Source of the DNA: CAWANP01 sp963783445
GTDB lineage: Bacteria; Chloroflexota; Anaerolineae; JAAYZQ01
Direction of reading: 5' to 3'
DNA: 64,000 nucleotides
Assembly (NCBI GenBank): GCA_963783445.1
Contig: CAWANP010000009.1
Coordinates: forward strand, 434,001-498,000
Shown here: positions 8,628 through 17,790 of the stretch, piece by piece
Numbering within the stretch: position 1 is the stretch's first letter
Layout: each line of letters starts with the position of its first letter
Translations under genes and position numbers: made by a program
Notes under the pieces: generated by a model
The model's database searches: none
What the model saw: the letters and a program-made list of their open reading frames with translations, nothing else
Told to the model about the DNA's origin: nothing

Positions 8628-9743
8628 ATGCGCTCGGTCTTTTATTGGGAGTCCGCGGGCCTGTCCCTGACAAAAGCCAACCCCTACGGGGGACTGCTGG
8701 CCCGGGCCATGGCCGAGCTGGGCGTTGAAGTGATAGCCGGATACGGCCGGGACCTCGATGAAGACTGGCTCCTGGAGAACCGGGGGCAGATCGATGTGCT
8801 CCACCTCAACTGGCCACACATCCTATATGACGCGCCGGATCTGGAACGCCGCCTCTCCCGCTGCGCGGCCCTGATCGGCCATCTCGGCCTGGCCCGTTCC
8901 CTGGGTTACAGGATCGTGTGGACGGTCCACAATCTCTATCCCCACGACCGGACCCACTTTGAGCTGGACCGGCTGGCGCGGCTGGCCATCAGCTCCCTGG
9001 CCACGGCATTGATCGTCCATTGCCAGCGGGCGCGCACCCTGGTACGACGGCACTTTTACCGTACAGAAGGCGTCTTTACCATCCCTCACGGTCACTTTGT
9101 CGATGCCTATCCCAATACGCTGTCCAGTGCAGAGGCCCGCCAGCGCCTTGGGATCGCCCAGGACAGCTTTGTCTACCTCTTTTTTGGCAACCTGCGTCCC
9201 TACAAGGGGGTCGAGGATCTCCTGGATGCCTTCTGTGGGCTGAAGGGCCAGGACCTGCGGCTTGTCCTGGCGGTGAAGGATCGCGACGCGTACAGCACAT
9301 CGTTGATCGAGCGGGCCAGGCAGCTCGATCCGCGGATCCTCGTTTACACCGCTCACTTTTTTCCCAACGAGGATTTCCAGGTCTATTTGAACGCGGCGGA
9401 TGTCGCCGTCCTGCCATTTCTGGAGGTCCTGACCTCTGGGTCGGCTATTACGGCCCTATCCTTTGGCCGGCCGGTGATTGCGCCGGCCAGAGGCTGCCTG
9501 TCCGAACTCTTGGACAATCGTATGGGTATCGTCTACGATCCCAGCCAGGCGGGCGCGCTGGGGCAGGCCATGCAGACCATCCGGGAGCGCGACGTGGCGG
9601 CCTGTGGTCGGGCCGCGTACCATCGTGCCAAATCGCTGTCCTGGGATGCCATTGCCCGGCTGACGCTGGAAGCCTATCGCTACCAGGGCGCCAGCGCACC
9701 GGTCACGGCCGCGAATCTAGAGTATGACGATGCTGATCCCTGA
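8628..9743 (+). CDS. Glycosyltransferase (GT4/GT1-type, GT-B fold)
   Basis: 371 aa from the ATG at 8628, five nt after the preceding stop. The N-terminal half has VDVLHLNWPHILYD and WTVHNLYPHD, typical of nucleotide-sugar transferases that elongate glycolipids or polysaccharides. The C-terminal half has the donor-binding GNLRPYKGVEDLL and the E-x7-E-like stretch around FLEVLTSGSAITALSFGRPVIA. No signal peptide or membrane segment is seen, so it is cytosolic or peripheral. Its end overlaps the next gene by 20 nt, which argues for translational coupling with the lyase. A glycosyltransferase within an otherwise degradative operon is unusual. Confidence 0.87.
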   Translation: MRSVFYWESAGLSLTKANPYGGLLARAMAELGVEVIAGYGRDLDEDWLLENRGQIDVLHLNWPHILYDAPDLERRLSRCAALIGHLGLARSLGYRIVWTVHNLYPHDRTHFELDRLARLAISSLATALIVHCQRARTLVRRHFYRTEGVFTIPHGHFVDAYPNTLSSAEARQRLGIAQDSFVYLFFGNLRPYKGVEDLLDAFCGLKGQDLRLVLAVKDRDAYSTSLIERARQLDPRILVYTAHFFPNEDFQVYLNAADVAVLPFLEVLTSGSAITALSFGRPVIAPARGCLSELLDNRMGIVYDPSQAGALGQAMQTIRERDVAACGRAAYHRAKSLSWDAIARLTLEAYRYQGASAPVTAANLEYDDADP

Positions 9744-11841
9744 GGCCCGGTGGGCGGCTATTCGCCGCCGCTCTCACCTGCCAACCTTTGCGGCGGTCAT
9801 CCAGCGGCTGCAAGATACAGTCGCGGAATTCGAGACGCGGCCGGTTGCCGTGCCGGAAAAGCCCGGTGGTTACTATCACGACTATTTCTGCCCGGAGCAT
9901 GGCGTCCAGCTTGTCTTTGACCCGGCAGCGAAAGCCGAGCACTGCTGTCCGGTCGATGGTGCGCGGTACCAGGGCGAGCGCTACGACGCTGCCTGGCGCT
10001 GGTTCGCCAACGAACGACTATCCCAGGCTGCCCTGAACGCTGCGTTGCTTTGGCGGTTGGATGAGGGAAATCGATCCCATCTGTTCAGGGTCACCAAAAT
10101 CCTCATGGGCTATGCTGCCCGGTATGGGCTCTATCGAAGCGACTTGCAGGGGCGTCCAAACCCAGGCATCGCCACCTATACCACGCTCGACGAGTCTGTC
10201 TGGCTGCTGCCCCTCGTCCGGGCCTTTGACATGGTCCGCGGGGCCCTACCTGACGGCAAGGCCCGGGACATAACCAACCGGCTGTTCGCCCCGGCCGCCG
10301 AGCATCTGGTCCGGCATCATTACCGGGGCATCCACAATTTCGCCTGCTGGCACAACGCGGCCATTGGCACAGTAGGACTGGTTCTCGGGCGTGAGGATCT
10401 GGTCGACCTGGCCATCCACGGCGAGTATGGCTTTGAGGCACAGGCCCGCGAGGGGGTTCTGGCCGACGGCCTGTGGTATGAGGGTTCATTCAGCTACCAC
10501 TTTTACGCGCTAGCGGCCATGGCAGCGCAGGCTCAGGCTGCCTGCTACATGCCCGGCTTTGACCTGCACAAGCATCCAGTGCTACAAGCCATGCTGCGGG
10601 CACCCCTCGCGTGCGCCTACCCGGATGGCTCTTTGCCAGCGACCAACGACTGCTGGTACTTTACCAGCCTGGTGGCGGATTGCTGCCACGGGGTGCCGCC
10701 GGCCTCGGCCTTTTATGAGTTGGGTTGGGCCTGGTACGGCGATCCACGCTTCGCCCAGATACTCCACCTCGCCTACGAGCAAGGGCCGCGCGACAGCGTG
10801 GAGGCGCTGCTCTTTGGCCGGGAGACGATCCCCCAGGTTGAACCAGCGCCTCAACCCAGCACCCACTTACCTTATTCGGGTTATGTCATCTTGCACCTAT
10901 CTGCGACCGCACCTTTTGAGGGACAGCAGCACATCCTGCTGAAATACGGCCCCCACGGCGGCAGGCATGGCCACCCCGACAAGCTGGGCCTGAGCCTTTT
11001 TGCCCATGGACGCCGCTGGTCGTCCGACCTGGGCACGCCGGGCTATGGTTTGGAGTTGTTCGAGACCTGGTACCGCCAGACAATCAGTCACAATACAGTG
11101 ACGATCGACGGTCTCTCGCAGCCGGCGGTCCGGGGACAGGCCTGTGCCTTCCGCGGTGAGGGGGAATTCCAGGTGGCAGACGCGGCCGTGGCCTGGAATT
11201 TGGGGGCCTACGCCGGAGTCACGATGCGGCGGGCCATCCTGGCCCGTCCCGACTACTTTTTGGACCTGTTCCTGGTGCAGGCTGACCGGAGACGGCGCAT
11301 GGATTGGATCTACCGGAGCAGGGGTACGTGTAACTTGGATCTGGCCCTTGCTGCCAACGGGACCCTGGACGCCGAAGGTGAGGGCTACCAGCACGTAACC
11401 GAAGCACGGCGGGCGGTGGTCGAAGGTGACTTTGCCGTCAACTGGCAGTTGGGGGAAGCGGGACTGATTCTCTTTGCGGCTGGTGCGTCTGGCTCTGAGA
11501 TCATCCTTGGTTCGGCGCCTGGCAATCCTGCCACGGAAAGACAATCGCTGCTGATCGGTCGTCGTCACACCGCGGCCACGGCCTATTTTTCGGTCTTTCA
11601 TCCCTATCAAGGACAGCCTTGTGTGACCTCGGTACATTGGATCGGCCACGACCTGCTGGGGGCGGGATGGACAGGCTGTATCATCGAGACATGCGATGCC
11701 CGGGAGTTGTGGCTGATCCGCCTGAGCCCTGATGTAGAACCGGTATTCGAGACAGATCTGGGGGGCGTGGCTGCCCGGTTCGAGTACACCCTTGACTGGC
11801 CAATGGGGTCCTCGACACCCTTTCCCTTCGAGGAGGTATGA
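9724..11841 (+). CDS. Heparinase II/III-like polysaccharide lyase
   Basis: 705 aa, with two domains as expected for the family. An N-terminal alpha/alpha toroid (about residues 60-370) holds HNFACWHNAAIG (Asn and His of the active-site region) and LWYEGSFSYHFYAL (candidate catalytic Tyr). A C-terminal beta-sheet domain starts near HGGRHGHPDKLGLSLFAHG, which contains the conserved His residues. Such enzymes split uronate-containing polysaccharides (heparin, heparan, alginate) by beta-elimination. No signal peptide is visible, so it probably acts on imported oligosaccharides, like oligoalginate or disaccharide lyases. The start overlaps the glycosyltransferase end. It is the best single clue that the island handles uronates. 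Confidence 0.87.
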   Translation: MTMLIPEARWAAIRRRSHLPTFAAVIQRLQDTVAEFETRPVAVPEKPGGYYHDYFCPEHGVQLVFDPAAKAEHCCPVDGARYQGERYDAAWRWFANERLSQAALNAALLWRLDEGNRSHLFRVTKILMGYAARYGLYRSDLQGRPNPGIATYTTLDESVWLLPLVRAFDMVRGALPDGKARDITNRLFAPAAEHLVRHHYRGIHNFACWHNAAIGTVGLVLGREDLVDLAIHGEYGFEAQAREGVLADGLWYEGSFSYHFYALAAMAAQAQAACYMPGFDLHKHPVLQAMLRAPLACAYPDGSLPATNDCWYFTSLVADCCHGVPPASAFYELGWAWYGDPRFAQILHLAYEQGPRDSVEALLFGRETIPQVEPAPQPSTHLPYSGYVILHLSATAPFEGQQHILLKYGPHGGRHGHPDKLGLSLFAHGRRWSSDLGTPGYGLELFETWYRQTISHNTVTIDGLSQPAVRGQACAFRGEGEFQVADAAVAWNLGAYAGVTMRRAILARPDYFLDLFLVQADRRRRMDWIYRSRGTCNLDLALAANGTLDAEGEGYQHVTEARRAVVEGDFAVNWQLGEAGLILFAAGASGSEIILGSAPGNPATERQSLLIGRRHTAATAYFSVFHPYQGQPCVTSVHWIGHDLLGAGWTGCIIETCDARELWLIRLSPDVEPVFETDLGGVAARFEYTLDWPMGSSTPFPFEEV

Positions 11842-11844
11842 GCA

Positions 11845-12822
11845 GTGAGATCACGAATTTGGCTAACACACCGGCTTCTTCCCGACGTGATGGCCCGGTT
11901 GGAAGCAGATGCCGACGTCATCGTGAGCGCGGATGGAGAGGGTCTAGATCCCGTGGACGCGGCCATCGTAGGCGTCAAGATCACCTTCGATGGGCCGTGT
12001 CTGGACCGTCTGGGACCCCGCCTGAAGGTCGTCGCCCGGACTGGAATGGGCCTGGACAACATCGTCGTGCCCGCTGCTACGGAACGCGGCATCCTGGTGA
12101 CCAATACGCCCGACGCGCCCACCGAATCGACGGCGGAACACGCGGTTGCCCTCTTGCTGTCGCTGTCCAAGCGGGTGGTGGTTGGAGACCGGAGCCTGCG
12201 GGGGGCAAGTGTCGTGCCCGCGGACCTCATGGGCACCGAGCTGCGTGGTAGGGTGCTGGGTGTCGTCGGCCTGGGGCGCATCGGCCGCCGGGTGGCCGAG
12301 ATCTGCGGCAAGGGGCTCGGGATGCGGGTCGCCGCCTACGATCCCTACGTGGAAGCTGGCGTGGCGAACTCGCTGGGCGTGGAGATGATTGGCAGTCTGG
12401 AGGCGCTGCTATCCCAGGCGGACGTCGTGACATTGCATACGTCTCTGACGCCGGAGACACAGCACCTCATCGGTGAACAGGAACTGCGTTGGATGAAGCC
12501 TGGCGCTTACTTGATCAACGTAAGCCGGGGTGGGGTGGTCGATGAGGGTGCCCTGGTGCAGGTCCTGCAAGAGGGACACCTGGCGGGGGCCGGCCTCGAT
12601 GTGTTTGCTTCGGAACCGCCTGCGCCGGACAATCCGCTGCTGAACCTGCCTGGCGTGCCCATCGTGGCCACGCCCCACATGGGATCCCGCACACGGCGCG
12701 GCGTCAGGGCCATGCACGAAGGCGCCGCGGACCAGGTACTTCAGATCCTGCGTGGGGAACGGCCTGACTTCCTGGTGAACCCCGAGGTCTGGCCGGGGCG
12801 GATGACGCCGGGGGTGTCATAG
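11845..12822 (+). CDS. D-isomer-specific 2-hydroxyacid dehydrogenase (phosphoglycerate dehydrogenase-like)
   Basis: 325 aa. The GTG at 11845 lies eight nt after AGGAGG (11831-11836). An earlier ATG at 11838 uses another frame. The NAD-binding motif is GVVGLGRIGRRVAEI. The catalytic Arg is in INVSRGGVVDEGAL, followed by LDVFASEPPAPDNPLLNLP with the catalytic Glu and then TPHMGSRT with the His. It should reduce 2-keto acids to D-2-hydroxy acids, or the reverse. In this operon a keto-deoxy sugar acid or glyoxylate/hydroxypyruvate-like product of uronate breakdown is a fair guess, not shown by the sequence. Confidence 0.92.
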   Translation: MRSRIWLTHRLLPDVMARLEADADVIVSADGEGLDPVDAAIVGVKITFDGPCLDRLGPRLKVVARTGMGLDNIVVPAATERGILVTNTPDAPTESTAEHAVALLLSLSKRVVVGDRSLRGASVVPADLMGTELRGRVLGVVGLGRIGRRVAEICGKGLGMRVAAYDPYVEAGVANSLGVEMIGSLEALLSQADVVTLHTSLTPETQHLIGEQELRWMKPGAYLINVSRGGVVDEGALVQVLQEGHLAGAGLDVFASEPPAPDNPLLNLPGVPIVATPHMGSRTRRGVRAMHEGAADQVLQILRGERPDFLVNPEVWPGRMTPGVS

Positions 12823-12913
12823 AGGTACGGGTATAGCTTGAGTCGGTGGACTGGTAGTGGGGCTCGGTCAGGAGATCTTCGCCCATCGAGGAGACCGGGT
12901 CTGAGAACAAACC

Positions 12914-12938
12914 GTCGCTCACCTTGTGGGTGGGCGAC
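12914..12938 (+). promoter_or_regulatory. Hairpin in the leader of the C45-like gene
   Basis: GTCGCTCACC pairs with GGTGGGCGAC (one G-T wobble) around a TTGT loop, just upstream of the ribosome site GGGAGGAAAGG and the ATG at 12959. There is no T-run, so it is more likely a processing or attenuating structure than a terminator. Confidence 0.4.
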
Positions 12939-12958
12939 GACAGGGAGGAAAGGACAAG

Positions 12959-14033
12959 ATGACCTACAACGCTTATGAATTACCCAAGATTGTACTGCGT
13001 GGCAGCCCGTTTGAGATCGGAAAGCAGTTTGGCGAACTGACGCGGGTGCGGGTGCTGTTCCACCTGTCCAACCAGAAGGCGTCCATGGCCGGGTTGCGTC
13101 CTGAAAACCCGATGTGGTGGCGTGAGGAGGTGACCAAGTATCTGCCAGCCTACGAGGAACTGGCCCCGTACTTTGTGGAGGAGATGCGGGGGCTGGCCCA
13201 GGGGGCGGGCGTGACCTTCGAGGACGCGCTCCTTTTGAATGTACGGGACGAGGTCCTGACCTCACTCAAACCCCGGCCGGCAGATGCCTGCACTTCCTTT
13301 GGCTGCAGCGGCGCTGTGACGCTGGGTGGCCAGCCGATCCTGGGCCAGACAAAGGACACGGCGGTGGTCTCGAGGGATCTCTTTGTGGTGACGGCCGCGT
13401 ACCAGAAGGGGCGGCCCGATCTGTTGCAGATGCCTTATGCGGGGGAGTTTGGTGTGTTCGGTCTTAGCAGTAGCGGCATGGCCATCTTTGGCAACTCGCT
13501 CTATGTGAAGGGCAGGCCAGCGGGGGGACTGCCACTGTCCCTGTTCCGGCGCCTGGTCCTGGAAGCGGACAGCGTCGACGAGGTGATCGCCCTGGTGGAG
13601 GAGCGCGGCATCGCTGCGGTGGGCAGCCTGACGGTCGGGGACCGGACAGGGCGGGTGGTGGCCATCGAGAACACGGATCACGGGCACGCCGTCGTCGAGG
13701 CTGTGGACGGGGTGCTGGCCCACGCCAACCACATCAACGACCCTGCTTTGGCCGAGTTCGAGGACTATGAGGAGCCGGAGCGGAGCACATCGGTCCACCG
13801 GCAGCGGCGCCTAGCTGAGCAGCTTGAGGCGGAGCGGGGCCGGCTCACCGCCCCGCAGGCCATGCGCTGCCTGATGGACCACGAAGGCTTACCCCGACAG
13901 CATCTGCCGCCATGCCACGCCGGGACGAGATTTCCAGACGACGGCGGCGGTCGTCGCCGAGCCTACGCTGGGCCGGCTGCACGCTGTGCGGGGCTTGCCC
14001 TGCCAGGGCTGGGCGGTCACCTATACGCTGTGA
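12959..14033 (+). pseudogene. C45-family autoproteolytic acyltransferase/hydrolase, frameshifted near its 3' end
   Basis: The reading frame from ATG 12959 (MTYNAYELPKIVLRG) matches the acyl-CoA:6-aminopenicillanate acyltransferase-like (peptidase C45) family. The N-terminus is PFEIGKQFGEL. The candidate nucleophile Cys follows the self-cleavage point in RPADACTSFGCSG (about residue 110). GQTKDTAVVS and GEFGVFGLSSSGMAIFGNSL are typical family stretches. After DHEG (about 13884) the homologous continuation, AYPDSICRHATPGRDF and then EPTLGRLHAV, lies in the +1 frame and stops at 14033. Without a correction the frame runs on to 14092 with an unrelated Arg/Pro-rich tail. About 357 aa if repaired. 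Amide hydrolysis or N-acyl transfer would fit the amide-type genes elsewhere in the island. Confidence 0.75.
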
Positions 14034-14146
14034 ACCCGTGCTCCAGACCTGGCTGCCCCTTGCCCAGGCGCCTGAACAAGGCTTCGACATGAGCTCGGCC
14101 GAACGTTCAGGAGTCCCAGTCAGAGAGGATTCCAGGTCCCTGTCAA

Positions 14147-15199
14147 CTAGCCCTTGTTCAGGCTGGCGTGGAGGTTGTGGCTCAGGTTCTTGGCATCATC
14201 CAAGGTCTCGCTCTGGGTCCAGAGAAGGATGCCGCGGCGTCCGAAAAAATCGACCAGGTCAAGGCTGTATTGCAGCAAGTCAGGTGGATTGCCTTCGGCA
14301 AAGTCCCAGGAGTAGTATCTGAGGCACAGAGCGGTCTGGTCCCGGGTGATCTCTTGAACTTTGCCCCAATCGTTCTGCGGCGCGACGAGATCGATGCCCC
14401 ACAGGCCTGGCGTCTCCAACATGCCAGGCAGTACGTGCACAATGTCGCCGCAGGAGTGCAGCACGGTGCCGCCAAAGGCGTCCGAGATGCGAGCGTTGTA
14501 GGGCAGGCCAAACTCGCGGTAGGTGCGGGGGGACATGACGGCCGCGGTGTCGTCGCTGATGCGGATGCCCAGGTCGGGGGGCAGGTACCAGGGCTCGTGG
14601 GACAGGGAAAAGAGCCGCTCGATCCGTCGCAGTTGCTGCTGTACAAACTGGATCGTCGCCTCCGTTACCTTTTCCAGCAGGACGTGGACCTCCCTGGGAT
14701 AAAGCAGCGTGGCCGCGATGAAGGCGCTGTACTCCCAGATCAGCGAAGCGGTCACCAGCGGGGACGGCACATTGACCAGTCGCAAGGGCAGGTCGCTGTG
14801 GGCCTGGAGATAGTCGATGCGCTCCAGAGCCATGGCGTTCATGCCCGAGGTCGCCGGATCGGGCATCTCTAGCGCGTACACGTCCTGAGGATCGCCGTCA
14901 ATGATGGGCTTGATCCAGGGGTCGGCGGTGGGATCGGTGACCCACTCACAGCCAAAGGCGGCGGCCACGACGCCGATGCCCAAGTTGGGCTTGAGGTTGG
15001 GGATAAAATAGTCGTCCAGTTCAGCCAGCTCGCGAAAGTGCTGCTCCTGCCAGGCCAGGTCAGTGGCTACATCGTCGAGGAATCGGGTGGTGGCATGGTG
15101 GGACTGGCCGACCTCGATCATGAAGGGGACCTGATCGCTATCCTCCCGCAGCCACGCGCTGCGGACAGCTTTTCGTTTTTGCGCTTCGGTCAAGGACAT
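14147..15199 (-). CDS. UroD-like protein (uroporphyrinogen decarboxylase/methyltransferase family)
   Basis: 350 aa from the ATG at 15199, preceded by AGGAGAGAGCC; a more upstream start would lack a ribosome site. The (beta/alpha)8 fold family includes true UroD and corrinoid/coenzyme M methyltransferases. Here a VLHSCGDIVHVLPGM segment (about residue 255) has the His-x-Cys seen in zinc-dependent methyltransferase relatives rather than in haem-pathway UroD. It is the last gene of the long minus-strand series and meets the plus-strand C45-like gene tail to tail. It is one of three UroD-like genes in the island. The substrate is unknown; methyl transfer from a methylated substrate is one possibility. 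Confidence 0.8.
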   Translation of the reverse strand: MSLTEAQKRKAVRSAWLREDSDQVPFMIEVGQSHHATTRFLDDVATDLAWQEQHFRELAELDDYFIPNLKPNLGIGVVAAAFGCEWVTDPTADPWIKPIIDGDPQDVYALEMPDPATSGMNAMALERIDYLQAHSDLPLRLVNVPSPLVTASLIWEYSAFIAATLLYPREVHVLLEKVTEATIQFVQQQLRRIERLFSLSHEPWYLPPDLGIRISDDTAAVMSPRTYREFGLPYNARISDAFGGTVLHSCGDIVHVLPGMLETPGLWGIDLVAPQNDWGKVQEITRDQTALCLRYYSWDFAEGNPPDLLQYSLDLVDFFGRRGILLWTQSETLDDAKNLSHNLHASLNKG

Positions 15200-15293
15200 G
15201 GCTCTCTCCTGCACGAACCGAACTGGGGATCTGTACCCGGCGTTTTCCAAGATAGGCAGCCATAGAGGCGGCTATGGAAAGCCGCCCTACTGG

Positions 15294-16346
15294 TTAGAGA
15301 GCCCAGTCAGCGCCAGCTCTTGCCATGAGGTCGCGGATGTCGACCGCTTTGCCGGTCTTGCCGGATTGGACCGCGCCGAGCACCACGGCCAGGGCGCTGA
15401 GCGCTTCCCTGGCGCCCACTTCGGCCTGCCCACCAGTGCGAACCGCGCGCGAAAAATCGACGAGCGCTTCCTGGATCATCTCAATGGGGTCGGCGAAGGA
15501 GGCCGGCGGCACTGCCCAATCTTCCGGCTGGCCTTCCAGAGGCTGCCCGTCGAAGCTCAATCCCCTGTAGCGATCATATACACCCACGGCCGCATCGCCA
15601 TAGATGCGGATCCAGGCCGCTCCGGCCGAGGCATAGCCCGATCCCAGGTAGCCCAGCATGCCGTTCTCGAACTCTAGCAGCGTGACCGTCGTGTCGTCGA
15701 TGGGGGCGGCCAGGAAGCGGTGCTTCTGCCAGCCCTGAACCCGAACGATGGGGCCCAGCCAGTATTGCAGCGTGTCAATGTGATGGATGCCGATCTGGAT
15801 GAGCGGCCCGCCCGGGCACTCGCTCCGCTCCCAGCGCCATTCGCTGGGCTCGATACCGACGCCGGTGCTGGAGGAGATGTTGGCATCGACCATCAGCAGC
15901 CGGCCCAGGGCGCCTCTTTCCAGCATTTCTTTCATTCGACGTTGCGGACGCTCCCAGCGGCACAGGTGATCGGTGCCCAGCACCAGGCCCGCCTGATCGA
16001 CAGCCTTGACCACCTCGACGCCCTCTTTCACCGTCGCCGTGATGGGCTTGTCCACAAAGATATGCTTGCCCTGCTCAACGGCCAGCAGGATCTGCTCGTG
16101 GTGGACGCGGTTCGGGGTGATGAGGGCGACCGCTTCGATGTCCTCGCGCTCCAGCATGGCCCGGTAGCCGGGCAGCGGTTGGTAGCCGTACCTGGCGGCA
16201 AATGCCTGGCGGGTCGCCTCGGTGCGGGCAAAACAGTGGGTGATCTCTACTCCGGGTGTGGCGGCTGCGGCTTCAGCCACCCGCTCCCCCCAGTAGCCCA
16301 GCCCAACCAGGCCGAGCCGGACAGGATTCTGCTCGAGATCCATCAT
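15294..16346 (-). CDS. Gfo/Idh/MocA family oxidoreductase
   Basis: 350 aa from ATG 16346 (a second ATG follows at 16343) behind the ribosome site GAGGAGG. The NAD-binding motif is RLGLVGLGYWGERVAEAA. VDKPITAT replaces the more common EKP with DKP while keeping the lysine. GGPLIQIGIHHIDTLQYWLG carries the conserved His residues of the active site. It lies 94 nt before the UroD-like gene, and the upstream intergenic space contains a strong hairpin (16378-16415). A third dehydrogenase of this family in one regulon suggests several redox steps on the same carbohydrate. Confidence 0.9.
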   Translation of the reverse strand: MMDLEQNPVRLGLVGLGYWGERVAEAAAATPGVEITHCFARTEATRQAFAARYGYQPLPGYRAMLEREDIEAVALITPNRVHHEQILLAVEQGKHIFVDKPITATVKEGVEVVKAVDQAGLVLGTDHLCRWERPQRRMKEMLERGALGRLLMVDANISSSTGVGIEPSEWRWERSECPGGPLIQIGIHHIDTLQYWLGPIVRVQGWQKHRFLAAPIDDTTVTLLEFENGMLGYLGSGYASAGAAWIRIYGDAAVGVYDRYRGLSFDGQPLEGQPEDWAVPPASFADPIEMIQEALVDFSRAVRTGGQAEVGAREALSALAVVLGAVQSGKTGKAVDIRDLMARAGADWAL

Positions 16347-16377
16347 GTCAGGTCCTCCTCTTGTGCCGATATAGACC

Positions 16378-16415
16378 TCGGAGGTTGTGAGCCTTCGGCT
16401 CGTTGCAACCTCCGA
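16378..16415 (-). terminator. Strong intra-operon hairpin (possible attenuator)
   Basis: TCGGAGGTTG (16378-16387) pairs perfectly with CAACCTCCGA (16406-16415), and an inner GAGCC/GGCTC stem extends it. It lies between the aminotransferase stop (16430) and the next start. There is no clear T-run, so partial termination or mRNA end protection is more likely than full termination. Confidence 0.5.
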
Positions 16416-16429
16416 GATCTGCAATCGTA

Positions 16430-17749
16430 TTAGCGTACTATCCCGGCCAGAACTGCGTCAAACTGCTCCAGTGCCCAGTCTATGTCCTCAGTGGTGTGGG
16501 CGCCGCTGATGCCTGAATGGCCAATGGCATGGCCGATGGTCTGAAAGTAAATGCCCTGCTGGAAGCAGCCTCGCACAAACTGGTGCATCATCTCGGTATC
16601 CAGTTCGACCGCCTCCTGGTAGTTGTGTACCGGTTCATCGATGCCAAAATAGATGCCAAATCGCGCGCCCAGACCCTGCACGCGCCCGGGTAGACCATGT
16701 TTGGCAAAGAGTTGGTTCAAGCCTTCGTAGAGACGGTCGGTCAGGGCGCGAATGTGCGGATAGAAACCGGGTTGCCCGAGTTCCCCCAGGGTGGCCAGCG
16801 CGGCCAGCACCCCAAACTGATGGCCGCTGTAGGTTCCGCTCTGAGATACGTCCCCCAGGGGGGCCAGTTCGTCCATGATCCCGGTCTTGCCGGCCAGGAT
16901 GGCGATGGGTACGCCGTTGGCGACCGCTTTAGCCAGTGTGCAGAGGTCGGGCGTGATGCCATAGTAGCCCTGCATGCAGTCCAGGCCCGTGCGAAAGCCG
17001 GATAGGATCTCGTCAAAGATCAGCACGATGCCCTGCCGGGCTGTCACCTCGCGTACGTGGGCCAGAAAATCGGGATCGGCGGGGATACAGCCCGAGTTGT
17101 AACAGACCGGTTCCATGATGACGGCCGCGATATCACTCCCCTCCCGATCGATGGCCTGGTCAAAGGCGGCTGCGTCATTCCAGGGCACGATGGTGACAAA
17201 ATCGCCAAACTCCTCCGGTACACCCGCCGTGAGGGGAGTCCCTTTGCTGGCTCTGATCTCGTCCGTGAGGGCCTGGCGGGGGCCATAGTAGATCAGCTCG
17301 TGCATGCCGTGAAAGTGACCCTCGAACTTGAGGATCTTGGGGCGCTGGGTATACCCCCGCGCCAGGCGGAGGGCGACGAGCGTAACCTCTGTTCCGGAGG
17401 GCAGGTATCGAACCCGCTCCGCGCAAGGGATAACCTCGCAGATCTGTTGGGCCAGCCGGGCTGTGTATTCGGTCTCGCAGCCACAGATCAGGCCCATGTC
17501 CAGTACCTTTTCGACGGCCTGGCGAAGGGCGGGATGGTTGTGGCCCAGGATCGTGGCCCCGTGGGATAGGTTGAAATCCAGGTAGCGGTGTCCGTCGATG
17601 CCCCACAAGTAGGCGCCGTCTCCCCGCTCAAAGTAGGCAGGCTGGCCCAGGCTGCCGTTGAACCGGCCGGCCGCACCGACGCCGCCTACCAAAAAGCCCT
17701 GGGCGAATTCGTAGAGCGGGGCGTTTTCTGTGAATGTGGTGTCTTGCAT
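16430..17749 (-). CDS. Class III PLP-dependent aminotransferase (glutamate-1-semialdehyde aminomutase-like)
   Basis: 439 aa. I place the start at ATG 17749 (MQDTTFTENAPLYEFA), which has a GAGG ribosome site. Upstream in-frame codons lie in or near the previous gene. GHNHPALRQAVEKV, EGHFHGMHELIYYG and IFDEILSGFRTGLD are class III motifs, and LCTLAKAVANGVPIA carries the expected PLP-binding Lys. It may transaminate an aldehyde or keto group on a sugar-derived intermediate or amino acid. A second gene of the same family lies at 35887-37197 in the same regulon; both keep the NSGCIP/NQGCIP motif, so they are probably paralogues with related substrates. Confidence 0.9.
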   Translation of the reverse strand: MQDTTFTENAPLYEFAQGFLVGGVGAAGRFNGSLGQPAYFERGDGAYLWGIDGHRYLDFNLSHGATILGHNHPALRQAVEKVLDMGLICGCETEYTARLAQQICEVIPCAERVRYLPSGTEVTLVALRLARGYTQRPKILKFEGHFHGMHELIYYGPRQALTDEIRASKGTPLTAGVPEEFGDFVTIVPWNDAAAFDQAIDREGSDIAAVIMEPVCYNSGCIPADPDFLAHVREVTARQGIVLIFDEILSGFRTGLDCMQGYYGITPDLCTLAKAVANGVPIAILAGKTGIMDELAPLGDVSQSGTYSGHQFGVLAALATLGELGQPGFYPHIRALTDRLYEGLNQLFAKHGLPGRVQGLGARFGIYFGIDEPVHNYQEAVELDTEMMHQFVRGCFQQGIYFQTIGHAIGHSGISGAHTTEDIDWALEQFDAVLAGIVR

Positions 17750-17790
17750 GGTTTGCCTCATCTGCCATCTACAGACCTCACGGTTGCCTA

